From: Ampelocalamus luodianensis
Taxonomy: Eukaryota; Streptophyta; Magnoliopsida; Poales; Poaceae
Assembly: GCA_036346255.1 (NCBI GenBank)
Contig: CM070628.1
Coordinates: forward strand, 21,219,840 to 21,283,839
Direction: 5' to 3'
Length of the DNA stretch: 64,000 nt
This document shows, piece by piece, positions 23,801 through 34,327 of this stretch. Within the stretch, counting starts at the first letter, position 1; the number at the start of each line of letters is the position of its first letter. Made by a program: the position numbers and the translations under genes. The notes under the pieces were generated by a model, which was not told the origin of the DNA, made no database searches, and saw only the letters and a list, made by a program, of their open reading frames with translations.

Positions 23801-25234
23801 TTGTTTGTGAGTAGAGTTCGTTGGATGAGCTCTTGTCACTTAGTAGATTTCGATTAAATATTGCTTAGCCATGCCTAGATATCGGTAGTATTGGGCGATC
23901 ATCGACTTAGTCGGTGATCTTGATCACACAAATGCTATTATTATTCCATTATGTCCAACCCTTGTGTTTTACCAATTTGCAAATCAAAAACTGAAAACAA
24001 AAATTATATCTTGGCTTGGGCACAATGGTATGTTGGTGTGATCTGTTGGGTGTGATTGGAATGGTGCCTAAGTCCCTAAGGACCGAGTTACTTGTGCCAT
24101 TGATCCAAGCAATTGTTGCGTGCTAACCATACGAGGGGGATATGGAACCTCTCTTGACTAAGTACTTTGGGAGGTGTTAATTATGAGCTGGTCGGTGGGT
24201 GTGTTCATGTGTGTGTGTGTGTGGTGTGGGAGGGGAGCATTAGCAGTCCGGTTAGGCTGTCTAATGTGTCCTTATCCCCGTGGGTTGCCGCTCTTAATTA
24301 GCATCGTCCATTGGAAAGCGTCTTGTTAGACTTAGCCGTGCCTGCATACCAAAGGAAGTATGGTGGAAAGGCGGTCTATCGTGTGGGTACATTGGTACAC
24401 CCCTGCAGGGTTAAAACTATTCGAATAGCCTCGTCCTAGGTTATGGACACGCTTGGTTATTTCCCGCAAGAACTAGACTACAACCTTTTTAAAACTTAAA
24501 CTTGACATGGGGGGTATGAAGGGGTACTTCATGCTATGGTTGTGGTGACTATGGGTTAGTCACTTCTAGGTTGGTGTTGTCATCTATCTATTGTTATAAT
24601 TGTCTCTCTTTTATTTGAACAATAAAAGTTAATTGCAAACTTGCTTTGAATCTATTACCTTATTGCAAATGAAAACTTGCTTTATGTCAAAATAAGTCGA
24701 GCCTCATCCACTTAAATAAAGCTTGCATGTAGTTAATTATAGTTCTGTTATCTCACACGTCAGTCTTGCGAGTACAAAAACAATTTTTGTACTCATCCGC
24801 TTGCTTAATATTAATTGTTGCAGAGGAAGAAGGTGAGCCCCAAAGGCCTCACTTTTGTGAGTCGTGTTGCGGCGTTGTTTGGGACGATTAGCTTGGCGGT
24901 CCGGTTGGTTGCCTTGTGGGTGAAAGGCACACCGATTGGCTTGCTTTATCGCCATCTTATGGCTATTTTGCTTCATTGTGTATTTATCTATTTGTATGTC
25001 TTTTGGCCGGCCTCTCTTTTGTACTAACTCTCTTTATATTATGTATGTCTTTAAGTTATTGTTGTGCTTCGGTTCTATGTGAATGAATGGAATTGATGCA
25101 TGATTTTGTAGCAAGGTGTGTATACTGCATTTCTGGGAAGTATACATATCTCGAGGCTTGGTTTATTTGATTTGTACTGTTAGGACCAAGTGGATGGTTA
25201 AACAGTACAAGCCGAATAAACCGGGGTCCTCACA
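20835..25234 (+). mobile_element. Solo LTR (4.4 kb) nested in the copia-like left LTR, target site ATGCG
   Basis: Starts TGTAACATCCCCATTTTC and ends CCGGGGTCCTCACA. ATGCG precedes (20830-20834) and follows (25235-25239), and the copia-like LTR reads on without loss across the gap. No pol, primer site or polypurine tract lies inside. It holds a GC-rich leader-like block (about 21350-22830), a donor-like GCAAGT at 23634, the palindromic box at 24379-24451 and a hairpin GAGTAC...GTACTC at 24770-24794. The large antisense ORF at 21377-22330 is in the GC-rich block and has no recognised motif. Confidence 0.88.
24379..24451 (+). repeat. Palindromic LTR box, copy 2
   Basis: TCGTGTGGGTAC, then CTATTCGAATAG at 24417-24428 and GTCCTAGGTTATGGAC at 24433-24448. 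It lies about 780 bp from this LTR's 3' end. Confidence 0.82.
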
Positions 25235-25299
25235 ATGCGTGTGTGTGTTTGTGAGTTGTGCGTGAAGCACATAGAGTTGAGTGAATCAACTCCAACATT

Positions 25300-25311
25300 T
25301 GGTATCAAAGC
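25300..25311 (+). promoter_or_regulatory. Primer binding site (tRNA-Met type) of the copia-like element
   Basis: TGGTATCAAAGC lies two bases after the left LTR end ACTCCAACA. It matches the initiator-Met tRNA 3' end usually used by plant copia elements, with one change from the common TGGTATCAGAGC. Confidence 0.75.
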
Positions 25312-25329
25312 GAGGTTCCATGTGAGTAG

Positions 25330-26204
25330 ATGCCGAAGATGATGTCGTCCCCTAGCAAAACCACGACGGGCGATGACGTCGTGGATACAGTGTTATCAAA
25401 GGCACCGACAAGGGAGGGAACAGTGTCCCTCCAATACCCGTTGCTCATGAAGAGCAACTACGTGGCGTGGGTGATCAAGATGAAGGTATACATGAGAGCT
25501 CAAGGCGTGTGGGACGCTGTTGAGTTTGGCGATGTCGACATGCGCAAGGATCAGATGGCATTGGCTGCCATCTGTCATGGCATCTCTGAGGAGACGCTCT
25601 TCCTACTGGCCGAACAAGAGACGACCAAGGAAGCATGGGAGGCGTTGAAGATGAGGCATCTAGGTGTCGAACGTGTGAAGGAAGCCAAGGTGCAAACCCT
25701 CAAGTCAGAGTTAGAGGGGATGCGCATGAAGGAGATGAAATCGATCGACAATTTCGTCGTCCAGTTGACGACCATTGTCAATAAGATCCAGACACCAGGC
25801 GAGAAGGTCGAGGAGACTTACATCGTCAAGAAGTTCCTCCGTGTTGTCCCCAGAAAGTTTCTCCAGATTGTTTCGACTATCGAACAATTTAGGGACCTCA
25901 AAACTATGATGGTGGAAGAGGTCATTGGGCGCCTGAAAGTGTACGAGGAGGTCTAGGAGGATTTGGCGAGGCCGAGGAGTAGCACGTGCTGTTGACGCGT
26001 GCTAAATGGAAAGCGAAGGATGAGTTTGAGAACTTTTCACGAGGATGTGGCCGTGGCCGTGGTGAAGGTTGGGAGAAAACCAAGGTGAGATGCTACAATT
26101 GTCAAGATCTTGGACACTTTGCTTATGAGTGTCTGGCAAAGAAAAAGGAAAATGCACTCCTTGTTAAGGCACAAAGTGAAGACGACGAGCCAGTGCTACT
26201 ATGA
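25330..26204 (+). pseudogene. Copia-type gag with CCHC knuckle
   Basis: The first frame (25330-25956) gives a copia Gag (UBN2-like): YPLLMKSNYVAWVIKMKVYM, WDAVEFGDVD, ALAAICHGISEETLFLLAEQ, AWEALKMRHLGVERVKEAKV and VQLTTIVNKIQTPGEKVEE. A stop at 25954 and a frame change are followed by a second frame (25986-26204). That frame has a basic RGCGRGRGEGWEK stretch and the zinc knuckle CYNCQDLGHFAYEC. Gag would form the particle that packages element RNA. The knuckle is intact, but the two halves are no longer in one frame. Coding ends at 26204 without a pol region. About 265 bp of non-coding sequence then lead to the 3' LTR, so the lack of pol appears to be the element's design or an old deletion. 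Confidence 0.85.
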
Positions 26205-26841
26205 GAGAGGTCATGGTGGCATGTCATTATATCTATATTTATTTATTTGCATGCATATTTGTTTGTCATCTACATTAACACGCAAGAGTGTGGTGCGCAA
26301 GTTGGAGTGCAAGATGAGATGCGTTGTGAGAAGAGGCCACTATGCACGAAGAAAGCACTACATGTGGAGTAGGCATGAGAAGTGTATCACATGTCTCCAT
26401 GAGAAATGGTCATACTTAGCATATTAATTAGTTGAGGTGAAGAAAGCACAACAAGATTAAAGGGGTGAATGTTGGAGTTAATCTTGTCGTGTGTTACGTG
26501 TTGCTAGTGTTGTGATGGAGTGCATGCATGCATGACCGAGTCTTGGGCACTTACTTGGTAAATTTGTTAGATATTTGGTAAGTTAGGATCATGTTGTGAT
26601 TCCAGATTTCCAGGAGTTACTTTTGGCAAGTAATTCCTTCCTTAGGTAATATGATTAGTTTCCTTGCTCAGTTAATAAGCTTCCTTGTACTAGGCTATTT
26701 ATTTGTAACATGAAGAAAGGAGAAAATGCATCGCTATGCAGTTCATAGCAAAGCACCAAAAAAGTGTTTCTTGTGCATGCATGTGTGTGTTTGTGAGTTG
26801 TGTGCGTGAAGCACATAGAGTTGAGTGAATCAACTCCAACA

Positions 26842-27117
26842 TTTGGTATCAGACAAAAACGCCTTTAGTAGCATTAACCGCCACCTCTTCAATAGTTATA
26901 AAGAGAGTAGCTTGTTTACCTTATACCAAAAAATATATGGAATCAATTACAATTATAATCAACTAAGATCTCTTGTAACCCTAGTCTCATTCTCATTGTA
27001 TTCTTATACAAACTCTTATTGTGTCCATGGCAATAAAGGTGTCCATTTCAATTATGCTCTCATATTATTTTCTCAGTAAGCTCGATAAGGGACCCTAGGT
27101 CTCGATCATCGGTAGTT
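26842..27117 (+). mobile_element. 3' part of a Ty3/gypsy LTR and primer site region
   Basis: The CCATGGCAATAAAGGTGTCC stretch and the CGATAAGGGACCC...CGATCATCGG tail look like the end of a Ty3 LTR. TTGGCGCTAGAAGGAGGGC at about 27117 is the primer-site style of Tat-related rice elements. The LTR 5' part is missing; the sequence joins directly to the copia-like primer-site remnant TTTGGTATCAG at 26842. Confidence 0.55.
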
Positions 27118-27158
27118 GGCGCTAGAAGGAGGGCACCATCAAGCTGGAGATCATTGTC

Positions 27159-28175
27159 GTGATGTTCTCGCATCCTTACCGATGGACGAGGAGAAATCTT
27201 ACTGATTACGCCGACCTCATGGATGAGGACTATGTCCCTGAGGAGTCATGCAAGTACATTCTCGAGAGAGAATCTGCTCTGCTCTCAACCCAACCCGTTG
27301 GGACTGAGACGGCGGAGACGCCGCTGTTGCCCCCAAGAAATTTTGAGGGCAAGTACATTCCTACTTCTGTCTCAACTGGAGAGACAAGTCACCACGAAGC
27401 CAATACCATGGCGACTCATAATGATCTCATTGACAATGTCAATGTTGAGGATCCGGCAGAATCATCTCTAGAACATCTACTTCGAGATATCAACTACTAC
27501 CCCTCCTCTGACGACGATAGGATGTTCTCACCCTCCATTTTCTCTGTGTTTCATGCATGTGCAGTCGTTAACGCCAACGAGACCGACTAGCAACGAGCGA
27601 CACGTGAACAACGTGAGGCCCAAGAGCAAGCCAAATGTCTGCATATGAACAGCGAAACAACCAACTCCTTGCTACCAAACAGAAGGCAATGAAGGAGGCT
27701 CATCGCCAATGTCTCATCAGCGTGCTAGGGATGTCCAGGAGACCTATCACCAACGCAAGTGACGACCAACGTCGCCAACTACACCCCAGGCCGCCCCGAG
27801 GATGACAGTAAGAGATTTAAATATTCTACCGTCACCTTCGAAGGCAGAGACTCCTGTCGACCGTGTTCGCATACTTTCAAGTGCCATCGCAAACCATCAA
27901 ATAGGAGAAAACAATGAACATGACCTTCTGGTCATTCCTTCATTGGCTACTGACCTGCAAGAGGCTATTGCAGAAGCACAGAGCCTTTCACAATCTTCAA
28001 GGTCTCAAACCAGCTCTAGGGCATACTACTCTACCTCTAGACATCGCCGTCATGGTAACAACCACCGTCAAGAAGACGATCCGCCTTAGTGGAGCGTGTT
28101 CGACGGAGTGGGCCCAAGTGAGTGCTCTAACCTTGGTCGTAAAACACTTTGTTCTTCTAATAATCGCAATGAAGG
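27159..28175 (+). pseudogene. Ty3/gypsy (Tat-like) gag N-terminal region, decayed
   Basis: The frame 27159-27590 is acidic (YADLMDEDYVPEESCKYILE, RDINYYPSSDDDRMFS). A later frame (27802-28089) has DLQEAIAEAQSLSQSSRS and ends SRHRRHGNNHRQEDDPP. Position after a TTGGCGCTAG primer site and the low-complexity, charged style fit the poorly conserved N-terminal gag of Tat-lineage elements. Stops and frame shifts occur between the pieces (for example at 27588). No capsid core, zinc knuckle or pol follows, because a hAT element starts at 28176. Identity as gag is inferred mainly from position. Confidence 0.5.
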
Positions 28176-28735
28176 TAGGCCTGGTAATTGCCAGGGTTTA
28201 TCGGGTCGACATGGTTGGGCCGATAAATGGGTTGATCTTGGGTTATATCAAATGGGTAGAAATAAAAAAGGGTAAGGATAAGATTTGGTTGGCTTTAAAT
28301 AGGATTGGGCTAGGACTAAGATGTATTAGTAATTTTGGGCCGTGTAAGGGCCCAACCCTCTCTCGTAACCCATGGACGGAATAGGGTTGGCGAAGGAAAT
28401 CCTCACTCATCACCTCCTCGGTCGTCTCCTCGGTCGAAGACCATCTCCCAACTCCCCGTCTCCCCCCTCGAATGCCTGCGCTGCCTCAAGCGGACGCTGA
28501 GTGAGCAGCACCACCAGAGGGGGTGGCGATGGCAAGGAGGCGGCCACCAGGCAGCGCTATGTTCCGATGAGCCTTCTTGGCGTTCTTGGTTTCTTTGGGA
28601 TTTCAATTTTGGACATGAAGATGGGACTGGACGGGATAATGCAGGTTCTTCTTGGATTCCTTTAATTTCTTGGGTTTAATCGGGCGGTTCGTGATCTGGT
28701 TGGTTGATGGTTGATTTGCTTGTCTGTGGATTCAG

Positions 28736-28899
28736 GCGGCGGTGACCAATCTGGATGACACGCATGAGCAGATCGATACGGTCATCGCGACAGCGTTGAG
28801 GGAGAGCAAGCCAATGTACCTTAGCATCAGCTGCAACCTCCCGGGGTTACCTCACCCAACCTTTAGTTGTGATCCTGTCCCCTTCTTCCTCGCCCCCAG
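28736..28899 (+). pseudogene. PDC: Captured pyruvate decarboxylase exon fragment
   Basis: Translation from 28736 gives AAVTNLDDTHEQIDTVIATA, LRESKPMYLSISCNLPGLPH and DPVPFFLAPR. This is a characteristic part of plant pyruvate decarboxylase, the thiamine-dependent enzyme of ethanol fermentation. The 164-nt exon is bounded by a pyrimidine-rich GGATTCAG acceptor and a CAGGTGCC donor, the borders expected for a real gene. No other PDC exon was recognised within the next 900 bp. The exon has no stop, so it was probably captured with pieces of its introns. It lies between a hAT terminus and a hAT transposase, which points to transposon capture rather than an intact gene. Confidence 0.85.
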
Positions 28900-29745
28900 G
28901 TGCCTTTCTCTCCTTTTGATTCACGGGCTTTTCTTGGATCATGAAATTTTCCCCAAAATTTCCAGTAATTGCTATGTTGTTTCTTGATTCAAGTTCTATC
29001 TACTGTGATCGTAAGATTTCTTTACCCAAAAAAGGTGCTTAGTTAAATCGGTAGTATTGAGATAGTGTAAATTGGTACTCCTTTTAAGTCATATGGTGAA
29101 TTGAGTCTGTTAATTTTGCATTGCAATTTGATGTTGTTTGAAGTCATCTGATGAATTGAGTTTGTTGCAATTTGATCTTATTTATTAGATTATTGGCATT
29201 CTAGTTGTGTATGTAGAAGACTAAAAAACTAAGTGACACAATTGAATATACATGGCCAAAGTGTATTAGCTGATGTTGTACTTTTGACAATGATATGTGA
29301 TCTTCATCTGTAACACTTTTAGAGTTCAACTCCAGTTCCAGACTTTAACCTAGCAATGTTATAATCTACCATGACACTTATAATGAAATTTCAAAGCACT
29401 AAATTAGATTGTCACTTCAAGTATTAACTGTTTTAGTTTTAAATTGCATAAAAGGTCGTGTTAACTTGTTCAAATTAGATTTTGTTCATGGTCATTGTCA
29501 TGCTTATCCACTAGTGTTCTTGATTGATGGTGTCACAGGGCCTAACACCAACTTGTTGTTTCTGGCAATTTTTCAGGAAAAAGTTTGGTTAATACGAAGG
29601 GGATTAAAGGCTCATTGGCTATTTGGCTGATGCTGTGTCTTCTGCTAAGGTATAAGGATACACATTTCACATTTGGATACCCGTGTTCATTTCATTTGCG
29701 ATAGGTGTTCATTTCATTTGTTTGGCATTAGGTAATTTATTTATA

Positions 29746-31023
29746 ATGGAGATGACTACCTCCATGTTAGAAATTTCAATGAATAGTCGTGACCTTCTCT
29801 TGGGTGACCTGCCAAGTCACACGTCAAAGAAAAGGGCTAAAGTTTGGGAATACATTGAGTCAGAAACTATAGATGGGAAAGAAAAGGCAGTGTGTAAGTA
29901 CTGTAAGATAAAATTATCTTGTGAACCTGGGCAAGGCACTAATCATCTGAATAGGCATATAGGACTTCATTGTCGTAATATTCCACATGAAGATAGGGAG
30001 AGGTTTCTAGTGAGTTGCAAGAGACAGGCCATGGATGGGGATCACTCTCTGTTTGACCCTCAAGTGTGTCGTGCACTAATTGCCAAGTTTTTCATTAGTG
30101 TGGAGATTGCATTTCGAAAAGCTGATGATCCTTATTGGAAGAAGCTACTGAACTACTTCCATCCATCTTTCATAGTAGTTGGTAGGCAAACTATTCGTTC
30201 AGACTGTCTTGCACTATATGAAGAGGAGAAGAAACGATTGCTTGATAGTGTCAAAAAATTGGTCTCTCATGTCAATTTGACTCTAGATCTTTGGATATCA
30301 AACCAAAACCTAGGGTATCTTTGTGTCACAGCGCACTATATTGACGAGGAATTCAAGCTTTATAAGGTAATCATAGCATTCAAGCAAACTTCCTTTCCAC
30401 ATACATCTTATGTTGTCCAGGATGCAATTACCTCTTGTTTGGCAGAGTGGAACTTAATCAGCAAGCTGTTTACATTAACATTGGATAACACAAGTGTTAA
30501 TGGCAAAGCTGCAAAGGACTTGTGCGACACGTTGGGTGCTGAAATGCTTCTTAGAGCTGGGGACTTCCATGTAAGGTGTGCTGCTCATGTGCTGAATATC
30601 ATGGTTCAAGATGGACTAAAGGTGGTTGTCCATGCAATTGGGAGGGTACAGGACATTGTTAAAATAGTCACATCCTCACCATCATGAATGCAGATCTTTA
30701 ATTCAGTTGTTGAGAGATTGGGCCTCAAAACAAAGTCAGGGCTAGTACTGGATGTCCCTCATAGATGGAACACAACATATGACATGATCCATGAGGCTTT
30801 GGAGTCTAAAATTGCTCTCTATAGATATGCTACTGAGCAATACCATGAAGCTCCAACCGAGGGACATTGGGCAAAGGCTCAAGCTCTTCATGAGTTTTTG
30901 CAAGCTTTTAGTGATGCCACAAAGGCATTTTCAGTAGATCAACACCCCACAGCACACCTCCTTTTGAAATTGGTGTTGGCGATTTGGGATGTATACTGCT
31001 CATTTAGCAACACGACCAGTTGA
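29746..31023 (+). pseudogene. hAT transposase (BED zinc finger), broken and truncated
   Basis: From the ATG at 29746 the frame gives a BED-type zinc finger (AKVWEYIESETIDGKEKAVC, CKYCK, then NHLNRHIGLHC). A RICESLEEPER/DAYSLEEPER-like core follows: FISVEIAFRKADDPYWKKLL, LTLDLWISNQNLGYLCVTAH, TLTLDNTSVNGKAAKD and FHVRCAAHVLNIMVQDGLK. After a TGA at 30685 the same frame continues with LDVPHRWNTTYDMIHEALES and ends at a second stop at 31021. The TGA probably arose from CGA. The C-terminal hATC dimerisation domain is missing. The enzyme would cut and reinsert hAT elements; this copy cannot. Alternative starts upstream (29683) lie in intron-like sequence. Confidence 0.88.
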
Positions 31024-31169
31024 CTCTTGATTATGTAGAATACTTCTCAAGGGAAATGGCGATGGTACTGTAATCTTATGTGATTGAAAATAATGTCGTA
31101 GCTTATGGGAAGCCATTAATAGAGCTTAAAGTAACTTTTGGACTTGAGAGTAGCACTTCTTTGGTCCAG

Positions 31170-33654
31170 GTAATACTTTACTTACATAGTAAATAGGTCG
31201 TTGGACCTTATCTCGTTCTGCAACTAGTACGACACTAACCACGCTAAGTGTATCATCCAAATATACTAACAAAGGTTCTCCTAGGTAGGGTGATACCAAT
31301 ATGGGTGGGCTTGGTAAATAAGTCTTAATATCCTCAAATGCTTTGTTTACCTCATCTGATCAGTGAAATCTATCTTGTTTTTGAATCACCTTAAAGAAAG
31401 GCAATCCACGTTCAACTGATCGAGAAATAAAGCAACTAAGTGCCTCCATTTGGCCAGTTAAACCTTGAACCTCCTTCACTATTGAAGGTCATCGTACACA
31501 TTCAATGGCACATATTTTTTTTCTGTATTATCTTCGATACCTCTAGAACAAACAAGGAAACCAAGTAATTTTTCAGAAGAAACACCAAAAGTACACTTTT
31601 CTGGATTCAACATGATCCCCTTTTTTATTCAAATTATTAAAGGTTTCTGCCAAATCAGACATATGATTAGAGTGTTTTTTTTTGCTCTTTACAATGAGAT
31701 CGTCTACATATGCTTCCAGATTACACCCTATCTAGTCGACAAAGGTCTTTTGCATAAGTCGTTGGTACATGTCTCTTGCATTTTCTACACAAACGACATC
31801 TTGATGTGGCAGTTGATGTCAAAAGGGGTGATAAAGGAAGTCTTCTCTTCATCTTCTCTTGCCATATTTATTTGATGATAGCCTGAGTAAGCTTCCAGAA
31901 AACTCATCAATTCACATCCCATGGTTGAGTCGACCAGTTGGTTGATGCGAGGTAAAGGGAAATCATCTATAGAATCGAAAGTATTTAAATTAGTAAAGTC
32001 AATGCACATGCGCCACTTACCATTTGTTTTGTTGACCATGTTCGAATTCTTGAGAAAATCTGGGTGATCGACTTCATGAATGAAGACAGCAGGGATGGAA
32101 CCAGAAAATGTTTACCCAAGGGGCCATATGGTGATAACTAAATATCAAGGGGTGCCAAGTAGAAATATTTTGCTATTTTACATGAGTAAATTAAGAACTA
32201 TATAAAGGGTTTCATAAATCATTGGGGGGGGGGCAAGGCTCCCACTAGCCCCCTATGTCTCTGTCCTTGGAAGCCAGCGTCTAAGAGTTTGTCCAACTCT
32301 TGCCAAATGACTTCTTGCCGACCAGGAGTGCATCGTTGTAGCTTCTGCTTCACTGGTCGTTTATCAGGCCGTATGGCTGGCCTATACTCAATTACCACCC
32401 TTGGGACTCTAGGCATGTCGAATGGTTTCCACGCAAACACATCTACATTTGCCTAGAGGAAGGTAATGACCTCGATTTCCTATTTTTCTTCCATTCCTGA
32501 CCCAATCCGCATTGTCTTGGACTAGTCGTTGGGAGTGAGTGGGACTTGCTTCACTTTTCTGTTTGGCTCAGGAAAAACCTTTAGCTGCTTTGCCTTTGCA
32601 GGTTTTTCAACCTTGCTTAGCTTTTATGCATTAGTAAGATTTCTTAATAGTAACTGATCAACAATCTCTAAAGATTTATGATCGCAATTAGTATAGTAGA
32701 ATGATTACCTTGCGTAGAGATGATGCCTTTTGGACCAAGAATTTTGATAATCTAGTAGGTGTGATGAGTAGCTGTCATGAATTTAGTTAGTGATGGTCTA
32801 CCTAAAATGACATTATATACTGATTCAAAATCTATAATTTCAAAAGTGATTAACTCTGTTCAAAAATTGTGAGAATCTCCAAATGTTACTAGTAACACTA
32901 TTTGACCAATAGGTATTATCGAAGGACTAGGTACTATCCCAAAGAAAGGATTTGTAACTTTTTTTAGAACAAGGTATTTGATTCTCATCTAAAGTACTTA
33001 TGAAAAGTAAGGGCAAAGAACTACCATCATCGATCAGTACTCTTCCTACTTTGCAATTACTTATTATAGGAGAAACGGCCAGTAGAAGTTTACGAGGTGT
33101 GGACATACCTTTTGGACAATCGTTCTTGTTGTAGGTCAAGACCATGTCCGACCACTTAGGATAGCTTGGCTTCCCTGGTTGAGTGTAGATGTTGACCTCC
33201 CTCCATATGGATTTTAACTACATTTTGGATGGATAGGTAGCAAACCCTCTGAAGATGATGTTGATGTGGTTGTCAGGCTTTTGGTACACCATTTGTTCAT
33301 CTTCATCAGTGTCTTTGGTGTTGTTGGCACCACCACTTTCGGGTAGTGTAGGCAATTGCTCCTTACCCGAGTAGAAGTCATCTATGCGTTTATGCCAGGT
33401 ACGATAGTTACGCAAATCATGACCAGGCATGTTATGTAACGGGCACCAACGGCCATTCCCGGTGGTCGTGCCAGAGCCCTTGAATTCGAACTGGCCATTT
33501 GAATGACCAGCCTGCTACCTCCATGGACCCTTGCCCATGTTGTAGGTCAGGCGCTGCTCTACGATAGCGACCTCCCTTGATGGAAGCCTCATTTTGTTCT
33601 TCTTTTTGGCATTGCCATTGTGATCATCAGATCTGGCCGACTTCTTTAATTCTT
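31170..33654 (-). pseudogene. Tat-lineage Ty3/gypsy gag-protease-RT fragment
   Basis: On the minus strand the order is as follows. Gag end: WCPLHNMPGHDLRNYRTW and QKPDNHINIIFRGFATYP, 33218 upward. Protease: GRVLIDDGSSLPLLFISTL, 32927-33145. RT start: FAWKPFDMPRVPRVVIEYRP, 32219-32440. RT core: NGKWRMCIDFTNLNTFDSID and FPLPRINQLVDSTMGCELMS, 31785-32039. RNase H entry: ISRSVERGLPFFKVIQKQDR to VQRPIYYVSKVL, ending near 31172. The phrases are typical of Tat elements. There are many stops and frame changes, and a 180-bp MITE interrupts the RT. The RT active site is not found intact, and the element is cut at 31170 by the hAT junction. It ends at 33654, where solo LTR 33655-46573 begins. Confidence 0.85.
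32090..32269. mobile_element. Small hAT-type MITE inside the Tat RT
   Basis: The ends are CAGGGATGGAACC and, inverted, CAAGGACAGAGAC. They are flanked by GAAGACAG and GAAGCCAG, 8 bp with one difference. Removing the 180 bp restores the order of the RT coding sequence (LLDAGF then IHEVDHPD). An 11-base G run lies near the right end. Confidence 0.72.
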
Positions 33655-34319
33655 TGTAACATCCCAAAAATTTGGTCTATTTTTGAAGTTTCAAAAATAA
33701 AAATAACTATTTCAATTTTTCTGTTAAAGTTAAAGCTTAATCTGGATTTTCATGAATCAAAAACAATTTAATATGAATAATGTCAACATCAACTATTATA
33801 AAAATTATTTTATTTGGATTCTATGTGCTTAGATATATTTTCTAGAATTTTTCCGAGTGCATTTGCTATTTTCTGGGTTCTATTTGGTTTTTCTGCTATT
33901 TTCTAAAAAGATAAGCTAATTATAAATCTCAGAAATCCTTTGGGCCTAATCCCTCTCCCTTGGCCCATTAGCTCCTCCGCAGAGCCCAGCCCAGCTCGGC
34001 CTTTTTCTTTTCAGCGCAGCCGCTTGCGCGCGCCTCCTTTCTTTTGCTGGCAGGTGGGCCCATACCCTTTCGTCAACCTCCAGCTTTCATCTTCATCGCG
34101 CGGGCTCACCTCTGTCCACCATTGCCGAGCTCCAACTTTGTCCGACAAACGGGATCTCCAAAAATAAAAGTTCTGTGCAACCACGTCAAATCCTTTTCCT
34201 TATCTCTTCGCACCATAATCAAATCAGATCTTAGCCCATAATCGTTTCAACCTCGAACTATATCTCGAGTCCGAAATAAACGTGATTTAGGGTTTCCCTT
34301 CTTGGTCACTTTTGTGCAC

Positions 34320-34327
34320 TATAAAAG
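34320..34327 (+). promoter_or_regulatory. TATA box of the split solo LTR
   Basis: TATAAAAG, followed by GC-rich leader sequence, about 665 bp inside the LTR. Consensus and placement fit an LTR promoter. Confidence 0.55.

Larger units (their letters stand above)
20525..26841 (+). mobile_element. Gag-only copia-like retrotransposon (TR-GAG type), left LTR split
   Basis: The right LTR is 26470-26841 (372 bp, TGTTGGAGTTAATC...ACTCCAACA). The left LTR matches it closely but starts TATTGGAG and is split: 20525-20834, then, after a nested solo LTR, 25240-25297. The internal part is only about 1.2 kb: a primer site at 25300, a gag gene and a purine tract (AAAGGGGTGAA) just before the right LTR. There is no protease, integrase or reverse transcriptase, so it would need another element's enzymes. 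The right LTR is again followed by TTTGGTATCAG, the start of the primer site. This suggests a former tandem LTR-gag-LTR-gag array. The flanking 5-mers do not match. Confidence 0.8.
28176..31170 (+). mobile_element. hAT element, 3'-truncated, carrying a host exon
   Basis: A hAT-like terminus TAGGCCTGGTAATT at 28176 is followed by GGGCCGATAAATGGG-rich subterminal sequence. Next come a GC-rich leader (28380-28640), a pyruvate decarboxylase exon (28736-28899), intron-like DNA and the transposase frame (29746-31023). The transposase loses its dimerisation domain and the 3' terminus is absent where Tat-type sequence begins near 31170. Whether the host exon is inside the element depends on 28176 being the true end. 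Confidence 0.6.

Noticed and set aside
28742..28987. Complete small gene starting at 28742
   Set aside because: The frame is a spliced exon of pyruvate decarboxylase; its apparent start is a GTG inside the exon and its end runs into an intron.
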